A stretch of DNA of 64,000 nt from Clostridioides difficile (GTDB taxonomy: Bacteria > Bacillota > Clostridia > Peptostreptococcales > Peptostreptococcaceae). The position numbers were made by a program, and so were the translations under genes. The stretch's first letter is position 1. Each line of letters begins with the position of its first letter. Of the stretch, positions 57,921 to 64,000 are shown piece by piece. The DNA lies in NCBI RefSeq assembly GCF_001299635.1, contig NZ_JRHN01000017.1, positions 1 through 64,000 on the forward strand. The letters run 5' to 3'. Below the pieces are notes generated by a model. That model made no database searches. It saw nothing but the letters and a program-made list of their open reading frames with translations, and was not told the DNA's origin.

Positions 57921-58988
57921 ATGAGAAAAGTAAGAGTTGGAATATGGGGATTTGGAGCTATGGGAATAGGTATGGCTAATATGATTCTAAAAAAAGAAGG
58001 TATCGAAATAGTATCTGTTTGTAGTAGAAGTACTTCAGGGAAAAGCATGTATGACATCTTAGAAATTGAAAGAGGAGAAAGACCAGAAGTTATTATCAAT
58101 GGAAATTATGAAGAAGTTTTTAAAGAAAAAAGTGTAGATGTTGTTTTATTAGCAACTGATTCATTTACTAAAAAGGCTTTTGATAAAATAATGTTCTTGT
58201 TAAATAGAAAAATAAATGTTATATCAACAGCAGAGCAAATGGCATATCCACAAGCTGATGATGCAGATTTAGCTAAAAAAATGGATGAAGTTGCAAAGGA
58301 TAATGGAGTAAGTATACTTGGAACAGGAATAAATCCAGGATTTGTGTTGGATTTACTAGTATTAGCACTTTCAGGAACTTGTGAGGAAGTTACTAGTATA
58401 AAAGCTAAGAGAGTAAATGATTTATCTCCTTTTGGAAAATCTGTTATGGTAGAGCAAGGTGTAGGAGTAACAAGAGAAGAATTCATAAAAGGTGTAGAAA
58501 ATAATACTATAGCAGGTCATGTAGGATTTGTAGAATCAATAAATATGATAGCTGATGGATTAGGATGGAAACTAGATAAGATAGAACAAACAAAAGAACC
58601 AATAATGACTACAGTAGATAGAAAATCTAAGTATGGAGAGGCATTGGCTGGAAATGTTGCTGGTTGTAGACAATGTGGATATGGATATGTAAATGGAGAT
58701 ATTTTGATTGAAATGGAGCATCCACAACAGATAATACCTGAAGCAGAAGGTATTAAAACAGGAGATTATGTATCAATAAAAGGTATACCAAACATTGATT
58801 TACAAATAAATCCTGAGATACCTGGAGGAGTGGGCACTTATGCGATGATAGTAAACTCTATTCCATTAATAATAAATGCTAGACCAGGTCTTAAAACTAT
58901 GTTAGATATACCAGTGCCTAGAGCAATAATGGGAGATGTAAGAAATCAGATTGAAGTTGAATTAGAGGAAGAATCAAAGGCCAATTAA
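57921..58988 (+). CDS. ord: 2,4-diaminopentanoate dehydrogenase
   Basis: 355 residues. Oxidatively deaminates (2R,4S)-2,4-diaminopentanoate to 2-amino-4-oxopentanoate with NAD(P)+. The Rossmann motif is VGIWGFGAMGIGMAN at residue 4. LGTGINPGFVLD, and the conserved late segment PEIPGGVGTYAMIVNSIP, are family features. Ribosome site GGAGGG. First gene of the ornithine oxidation operon under the sigma-54 promoter. Confidence 0.95.
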   Translation: MRKVRVGIWGFGAMGIGMANMILKKEGIEIVSVCSRSTSGKSMYDILEIERGERPEVIINGNYEEVFKEKSVDVVLLATDSFTKKAFDKIMFLLNRKINVISTAEQMAYPQADDADLAKKMDEVAKDNGVSILGTGINPGFVLDLLVLALSGTCEEVTSIKAKRVNDLSPFGKSVMVEQGVGVTREEFIKGVENNTIAGHVGFVESINMIADGLGWKLDKIEQTKEPIMTTVDRKSKYGEALAGNVAGCRQCGYGYVNGDILIEMEHPQQIIPEAEGIKTGDYVSIKGIPNIDLQINPEIPGGVGTYAMIVNSIPLIINARPGLKTMLDIPVPRAIMGDVRNQIEVELEEESKAN

Positions 58989-59022
58989 TAAAATAATAGC
59001 TGGTTAATAAGGAGATGAAAAA

Positions 59023-59331
59023 ATGGATGCTAAAGTTAATGATTGGGTTATTATACACAAAATAGTACTGACTCCAGAAGAAAGAGCTCCACAAGTTCCA
59101 GAGGATACTAAGAAAGTATCCTTAGAAATGTGGGTTAAAGGATTTATACAAAAGGATGCTTCTATAGGTGATTTAGTAGAAGTTAAAACAATTACAGGTA
59201 GACTTGTAAAAGGTAATTTACTTAAAGTAAATCCATATTATACTCATGATTATGGTAAATGTATACCAGAATTACTCCAAATAGGAATACAGGCTAAAGA
59301 AATATTATTTGGAGGTGTATATAATGAATAA
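59023..59331 (+). CDS. ortA: 2-amino-4-oxopentanoate thiolase, small (alpha) subunit
   Basis: 102 residues. Forms the thiolase with OrtB, which cleaves 2-amino-4-oxopentanoate with CoA into acetyl-CoA and alanine. Short beta-rich protein with VIIHKIVLTPEERAPQVPED and VNPYYTHDYGKCIPELLQIG. Its end overlaps the ortB start by 8 bases. Preceded by AAGGAGATG. Confidence 0.93.
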   Translation: MDAKVNDWVIIHKIVLTPEERAPQVPEDTKKVSLEMWVKGFIQKDASIGDLVEVKTITGRLVKGNLLKVNPYYTHDYGKCIPELLQIGIQAKEILFGGVYNE

Positions 59332-60757
59332 TAATACAGCATCAATGAAAGATATGAGTTATAAAGCTGTTATGGGAAGAAATAATGAAATAATGAAAAA
59401 TGCGATTGGATTGGATTACTCTTCTTTTGAACAAGAAGGAATAGGATTTGATTATGAAAAAATGATGGGTGAAACAGGATATACATTACAGGATATTGAA
59501 GCAATTCAGTCACAATATGCTGTTGGGAATACTCCCATAATAGAACTTAAAAATTTAACTAAATTAGCTAGAAAATGTGCTCCAGAGGGTAAAGGAGCTA
59601 GAATATTTGTAAAAGATGAAGCAATGAATGCATCTGGTAGCTTTAAAGCAAGAAGAGCAGCTACTGCCGTATATCATGCTAAAAAAATGGGATATAAAGG
59701 CGTAATAGCAGCTACTAGTGGCAACTATGGTGCAGCTGTAGCATCTCAGGCAGCTATGCAGGGTCTAAAATGTATAATAGTTCAAGAGTGTTATGATTCT
59801 AATGGTATAGGTCAACCTGAAATTATAGAAAAAGCTAGAAAATGTGAGGCATATGGAGCAGAAGTTATTCAATTAACTGTTGGACCAGAATTATTTTATA
59901 CATTCTTAGTTTTATTAGAAGAAACAGGCTATTTTAATGCATCATTATATTCACCATTTGGAATTGCAGGTGTAGAGACTTTAGGGTATGAGTTGGCTAT
60001 TCAATTTAGAGAAAAATATAAAAAAGACCCTGATGTAGTTGTTTGTACAAATGCAGGTGGAGGTAATCTCACTGGAACTGCAAGAGGATTGATAAAAGCT
60101 GGTTCTCTTAATACTAAAGTAGTAGGAGCAAGTGTTGACTTAAAAGGATTACACATGGCTAGTGATAATCAATTTAATAAAAAATCATTTACAACGGGGC
60201 ATACAGGTTTTGGTATACCATTTTGTACGTGGCCTGATAGGTCAGATGTACCTAGGTCTGCAGCTAGGCCGCTTAGATATATGGATAGATATGTATTAGT
60301 AAAACAAGGAGAAGTTTTTTATACAACTGAATTATTGGCACAACTAGAAGGAATAGAAAGAGGCCCTGCAGGAAATACATCTTTAGCAGCAGCATTCTCT
60401 TTAGCTCAAGAATTGGATGAAGATAAAGTTATAGTAGTACAAGAAACAGAGTATACAGGAGCAGGTAAACATATATGTCCACAACTTACCTTTGCAAGAG
60501 AAAATGGAATAGATATAAAATTTGGAAATCCAAGAGAAGAGATTGCAGGAGTAAACTTAATATTACCAGAAAGGCCAGAATTATTAAAATGTGTTGACAT
60601 TGATATGAATAAAATAAGAAAATCATTTATAAAAAATTGTATATCCAACAATAACATTGAGAATGTTGATAATTTAAGTAATCAAGATATAGAGTATTTA
60701 ATGGAAGAAGTAAAAAGTTCGAGAGATTTTGTTGTTGATACATTAAATAATTTATAA
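59324..60757 (+). CDS. ortB: 2-amino-4-oxopentanoate thiolase, large (beta) subunit
   Basis: 477 residues from the ATG at 59324, behind GGAGG; the TTG at 59309 precedes that site. PLP-dependent, fold type II: Lys108 in ASGSFKARRA forms the Schiff base, and ATSGNYGAAVASQAAM and the glycine-rich NAGGGNLTG bind the cofactor and substrate. Unusual for a thiolase, since it uses PLP, not a Cys. With OrtA it completes the route from ornithine to alanine and acetyl-CoA. Confidence 0.95.
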   Translation: MNNNTASMKDMSYKAVMGRNNEIMKNAIGLDYSSFEQEGIGFDYEKMMGETGYTLQDIEAIQSQYAVGNTPIIELKNLTKLARKCAPEGKGARIFVKDEAMNASGSFKARRAATAVYHAKKMGYKGVIAATSGNYGAAVASQAAMQGLKCIIVQECYDSNGIGQPEIIEKARKCEAYGAEVIQLTVGPELFYTFLVLLEETGYFNASLYSPFGIAGVETLGYELAIQFREKYKKDPDVVVCTNAGGGNLTGTARGLIKAGSLNTKVVGASVDLKGLHMASDNQFNKKSFTTGHTGFGIPFCTWPDRSDVPRSAARPLRYMDRYVLVKQGEVFYTTELLAQLEGIERGPAGNTSLAAAFSLAQELDEDKVIVVQETEYTGAGKHICPQLTFARENGIDIKFGNPREEIAGVNLILPERPELLKCVDIDMNKIRKSFIKNCISNNNIENVDNLSNQDIEYLMEEVKSSRDFVVDTLNNL

Positions 60758-60834
60758 TAATTACTAATTTTTAATTTAATGCGAAATAAATAGTCGGAAA
60801 ATTCAATTAAAATTATACGGATGGGGGAATGTTC

Positions 60835-61209
60835 ATGAAAAAAAGAGAGGATGATTTTGAAGTTAGAAGAAAACATCTTCAAGAACTAAGTGATGATGAG
60901 TTAAAAGAAAGGTTTTGGAGTTTAGCTACCCAAATAGTAGAGCCAATGATAGACCTTGGCAAAAAGAACACAACACCATCAATAGAAAGGTCTGTTTTGT
61001 TAAGAATGGGATTTTCTTCTCTTGAAGTAAAACCTATTTTAGAAGGTGTTATGGAAAGAGGTCTTATAGGTAAAGGGGCAGGGCATGTAGTTTATAAGTT
61101 GGCTAAATCTAAAAATATAACAGTTAGAGAAGCTGGTTTATTATTAGTTAATGGTGAATACTGGGATGAAGTTACATGTTTATTTAGAGAAGGGGTAGAA
61201 TCATGTTAA
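60835..61209 (+). CDS. oraS: D-ornithine 4,5-aminomutase, small subunit
   Basis: 124 residues from the ATG at 60835, six bases behind GGGGGA; the ATG at 60829 is too close. A helical subunit with KREDDFEVRRKHLQELSDDEL and VYKLAKSKNITVREAG. It stabilises OraE. Its end overlaps oraE by 7 bases. Confidence 0.94.
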   Translation: MKKREDDFEVRRKHLQELSDDELKERFWSLATQIVEPMIDLGKKNTTPSIERSVLLRMGFSSLEVKPILEGVMERGLIGKGAGHVVYKLAKSKNITVREAGLLLVNGEYWDEVTCLFREGVESC

Positions 61210-63407
61210 AGGAAAATAAAAAACTAGATATAGACTATATATTAAAAGATTTGGATAAATATAAACCAAAGAGAAGAGGTTGGGTTTGGAGAGAACATCT
61301 GGAAAATCTTGAAATGGGACCTTTTGAATATAAAGACTGTACAAAACCTTTAAAGAAGAGTGTAGGGTTACCATCATCTAAATATTTCAATAATATTGAC
61401 CCTCAACCAAGCCCCATTATTACTACTGAAATAGCTTCTGGTAGATTTGAAGATGATATAAGAAGAATGAGGATGGCAGCTCATCATGGCGCTGACCATT
61501 TAATGGTTATTAGAACTGCTGGGCAATCCCATTTTGACGGACTTATAGAAGGTACTCCTCAAGGTATAGGTGGAGTTCCAATAACAAGAAAACAAGTAAG
61601 AGCTCAAAGAAAAGCTCTTGATTTTATAGAAGAAGAAGTTGGCAGACCTATTAATTACCATTCATATGTAAGTGGTGTTGCTGGTCCTGAAGTAGCAGTA
61701 ATGTTTGCTGAAGAAGGAGTCAATGGAGCACACCAAGACCCACAATACAATGTTCTATATAGAAATATAAATATGATAAGGTCTTTTGTAGATGCTTGTG
61801 AAGCTAAAAAAATAATGGCTTTTGCGAATATAGCTCAAATAGATGGAGCACATAATGCTAATGCTACTGCTAGAGAAGCATGGAAGGTAATGCCTGAACT
61901 TATGGTTCAACATGCTTTAAACTCTATATTCTCTGAGAAAATAGGGATAGATAAAAGTAATATATGTTTATCAACAGTGCCACCAACAGCTCCTCCAGCA
62001 CCATGCTTAAGAATAGACTTACCTTATGCTGTTGCACTTAGAGAATTATTTAGTGATTATAAGATGAGAGCCCAAATGAATACTAAATATATGGAATCAT
62101 CAACTAGAGAAGCAACAGTTACTCATGTATTAAATTTATTAACATCAGTACTAACTAGAGCTGACATACAATCAACTATAACACCTGACGAAGGTAGAAA
62201 TGTACCTTGGCATATATACAACATAGAAGCATGTGATACAGCAAAACAAGCTTTAGTTGGTATGGATGGCCTTATGGATATGATAGAACTTAAAGATGTT
62301 GGTGAATTAAGAGATAAAGCAAGAGAGCTTAAAGAAAGAGCTGTACTATATATGGAAGAAATATTTGAAGTTGGTGGATATTTTGAGTCTGTAGAGCAAG
62401 GATTTTTCGTTGATTCTGGAAATTATCCAGAAAGAAATGGTGATGGTATATCTAGAAAAATAAAAGGCGGAGTTGGAGAAGGTACTGTTTATGAAAGAGA
62501 AGAAGATTATCTAGCACCTGTAACTGCTCACTTTGGATACAACAATGTAGCTCAGTATGATAAAAATGCTATAGATAATCCATCAATATTAATAGACGGA
62601 TGCACATTTGAAAGTCCAGATAAAATAATATATATTGATGAGCTTGATGATTTTGACAATGTGGAAAACAGACTAAAAGAATCAGAAGAATACAGAAATG
62701 GAGATAAAATCAAGCCTGAAATGGAATGGTGTGCAGATGGAATTGTAATGATAACTATGATGTTACCTACTGATAAAAGAACAGCCGAGTTTGCAGCTTT
62801 GGAATTTGTAAAGAAAATGAACTTGCAAGAAGTTGAAGTTATAAGTAGAGAAGTGATGCATGAATCTGAAGGTACTAGAATAGAAGTGAAAGGAAGAGTT
62901 CCATTCGATATAGATTTAAACAATTTAGTAATACCAGAAGAGCCTAAAGTACTGACTGATGAAGAAATAAGAGCTGATATAGAAGAAAGACCTATGAAAA
63001 TAGTTTCAGCTACAGTTGGAGAAGATGAACACTCAGTTGGTTTAAGGGAAATAATAGATATAAAACATGGTGGTATTGAAAAGTATGGTATAGAATGTCA
63101 TTATCTAGGAACTTCTGTGCCTGTAGAAAAATTGGTAGATGCAGCAATTGAACTAAATGCAGATGCAATACTTGCATCTACAATAATAAGTCATGATGAT
63201 ATTCACTATAAAAACATGAAGAAATTACATGATTATTGTGTAGAAAAAGGTATAAGAGATAAAGTAATGATAGCATGTGGAGGAACACAAGTAACACCTG
63301 AAATAGCCGTTGAACAAGGAATAGATGCTGGATTTGGAAGAAACAGCAAAGGTATTCATGTAGCCACTTTCTTAGTTGAAAAAAGAAGAGAAATGAATAA
63401 TAAGTAA
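61203..63407 (+). CDS. oraE: D-ornithine 4,5-aminomutase, large subunit (B12 and PLP dependent)
   Basis: 734 residues. Moves the 5-amino group of D-ornithine to C4, giving 2,4-diaminopentanoate, using adenosylcobalamin and PLP. A TIM-barrel part (about 60-430) precedes a Rossmann B12 domain (about 590-734). The B12 axial ligand is His610 in EDEHSVGL, and Lys621 lies 11 residues later in IIDIKHGG. The same 11-residue spacing separates the axial His and the PLP-binding Lys of the characterised C. sticklandii enzyme. Its stop overlaps the next start by one base (TAATG). Confidence 0.96.
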   Translation: MLKENKKLDIDYILKDLDKYKPKRRGWVWREHLENLEMGPFEYKDCTKPLKKSVGLPSSKYFNNIDPQPSPIITTEIASGRFEDDIRRMRMAAHHGADHLMVIRTAGQSHFDGLIEGTPQGIGGVPITRKQVRAQRKALDFIEEEVGRPINYHSYVSGVAGPEVAVMFAEEGVNGAHQDPQYNVLYRNINMIRSFVDACEAKKIMAFANIAQIDGAHNANATAREAWKVMPELMVQHALNSIFSEKIGIDKSNICLSTVPPTAPPAPCLRIDLPYAVALRELFSDYKMRAQMNTKYMESSTREATVTHVLNLLTSVLTRADIQSTITPDEGRNVPWHIYNIEACDTAKQALVGMDGLMDMIELKDVGELRDKARELKERAVLYMEEIFEVGGYFESVEQGFFVDSGNYPERNGDGISRKIKGGVGEGTVYEREEDYLAPVTAHFGYNNVAQYDKNAIDNPSILIDGCTFESPDKIIYIDELDDFDNVENRLKESEEYRNGDKIKPEMEWCADGIVMITMMLPTDKRTAEFAALEFVKKMNLQEVEVISREVMHESEGTRIEVKGRVPFDIDLNNLVIPEEPKVLTDEEIRADIEERPMKIVSATVGEDEHSVGLREIIDIKHGGIEKYGIECHYLGTSVPVEKLVDAAIELNADAILASTIISHDDIHYKNMKKLHDYCVEKGIRDKVMIACGGTQVTPEIAVEQGIDAGFGRNSKGIHVATFLVEKRREMNNK

Positions 63408-64000
63408 TGGAAAATAAAAAAATTTCTTTGAAAATAGATGTGTTGGTAGCTGAAATTGGAAGTACTACCACTGTAGTAAATGCTTTCCATAATATTGATA
63501 CTGAGAATCCTGTATTTTTAGGTCAAGGTCAAGCTCCAACAACAGTGTTTGAAGGTGGAGATGTAAGAAATGGCTTGTCAGGTGCTATTAAGGATTTAGC
63601 TAATAAATTATCTGTAGAGGATATAAAGTATAATGATATGTTTGCAACTTCTAGTGCAGCTGGTGGGTTAAAAATGACTGTACATGGTTTAGTATATGAT
63701 ATGACAGTAAAAGCAGCTAAAGAAGCTGCTCTAGGAGCTGGAGCTGTTATTCGTCAAGTAACATCAGGTAGAATTAAAAGAACTGATTTGAATAAAATAA
63801 AAGAAATAAATCCAAACATAATTTTAATAGCTGGTGGAGTTGATTATGGAGAAAGAGATACAGCTATTTATAATGCAGAAATGATAGCTTCTATGAATTT
63901 AGATATACCAGTTATATATGCTGGAAATATTGAAAATCAAGATGAAGTAAAGTTAATATTCGAAGATACAAACTATAAGCTATATATAACAGAAAATGTA
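63407..64000 (+). CDS. MutL/GlmL-type ATPase, probable aminomutase reactivase, 3' end outside window
   Basis: 198 residues seen, no stop reached. ASKHA-type fold with phosphate motif VAEIGSTTTVVNAF, SSAAGGLKMTVHGL, and the segment IILIAGGVDYGERD. It matches the MutL/GlmL family found with B12-dependent aminomutases such as glutamate mutase and ornithine aminomutase. Its place right behind oraE suggests repair or reactivation of the cobalamin enzyme. It is translationally coupled to oraE (TAATG). Confidence 0.88.
   Translation, partial: MENKKISLKIDVLVAEIGSTTTVVNAFHNIDTENPVFLGQGQAPTTVFEGGDVRNGLSGAIKDLANKLSVEDIKYNDMFATSSAAGGLKMTVHGLVYDMTVKAAKEAALGAGAVIRQVTSGRIKRTDLNKIKEINPNIILIAGGVDYGERDTAIYNAEMIASMNLDIPVIYAGNIENQDEVKLIFEDTNYKLYITENV

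Overview
The window is a low-GC Firmicute chromosome segment that matches Clostridioides difficile in gene content and gene order. The diagnostic markers are a BclA-type collagen-like exosporium glycoprotein, adhE, the complete leucine-reduction cluster (ldhA / hadA-hadI-hadB-hadC-acdB-etfB-etfA) and the ornithine-oxidation cluster (ord-ortA-ortB-oraS-oraE). The species call comes from recalled knowledge of these clusters; no database was searched. I saw no rRNA, tRNA, CRISPR array, insertion sequence or intact mobile element.

Layout. 1-1.4 kb: 3' part of a bclA gene. 1.5-6.6 kb: CBS/DRTGG-type manganese pyrophosphatase (minus strand) and the bifunctional aldehyde/alcohol dehydrogenase adhE, separated by about 880 bp of AT-rich DNA. 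7-12.5 kb: an unknown small gene, an ABC ATPase/FtsX-type permease pair, and a divergent GHKL kinase/LytTR regulator pair. 12.6-18.1 kb: a 1685-residue DUF4132-type protein with a small upstream partner. 18.4-25.5 kb: housekeeping and unknown genes, including the small alarmone synthetase relQ, two metal-dependent hydrolases and two methyltransferase or nucleotidase-like enzymes. 25.6-28.2 kb: an accessory-looking trio of XRE-cupin regulator, a protein resembling archaeal/plant D-aminoacyl-tRNA deacylase (DTD2), and an EamA exporter. 28.4-29.6 kb: a small radical SAM protein and an ECF S-component. 29.9-41.1 kb: leucine reduction to isocaproate and its likely sigma-54 activator. 41.4-44.9 kb: fba, DUF1904, an RsuA-type pseudouridine synthase and an RlmD-type rRNA methyltransferase whose 3' end has a different codon style. 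45.6-46.4 kb: a PHP hydrolase. 46.5-55.0 kb: a LevR-type activator and a mannose-family PTS operon with two IIA and two IIB genes, a 2-aminothiazoline-4-carboxylate-hydrolase-like enzyme, an M20 dipeptidase and a truncated cysteine-desulfidase-like gene. 55.2-64 kb: an MBL-fold hydrolase, a PAS-type sigma-54 activator and the ornithine-oxidation operon, running off the window inside a MutL/GlmL-type gene.

How the parts work together. Three separate operons (hadA, PTS, ord) each have a well-formed -24/-12 sigma-54 promoter that I could read directly (31374-31390, 49266-49282, 57859-57875), and each has its own enhancer-binding-protein gene next to it. Candidate activator sites lie upstream: a 33-bp inverted repeat before hadA, and five TTGATACA copies before the PTS. 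The window is therefore dominated by sigma-54 control of amino acid (Stickland) metabolism. The least described piece is the LevR/PTS/thiazoline-hydrolase/dipeptidase operon, which looks like uptake and breakdown of an unknown cysteine-related substrate. The XRE-cupin/DTD2-like/EamA trio is the second most unusual.
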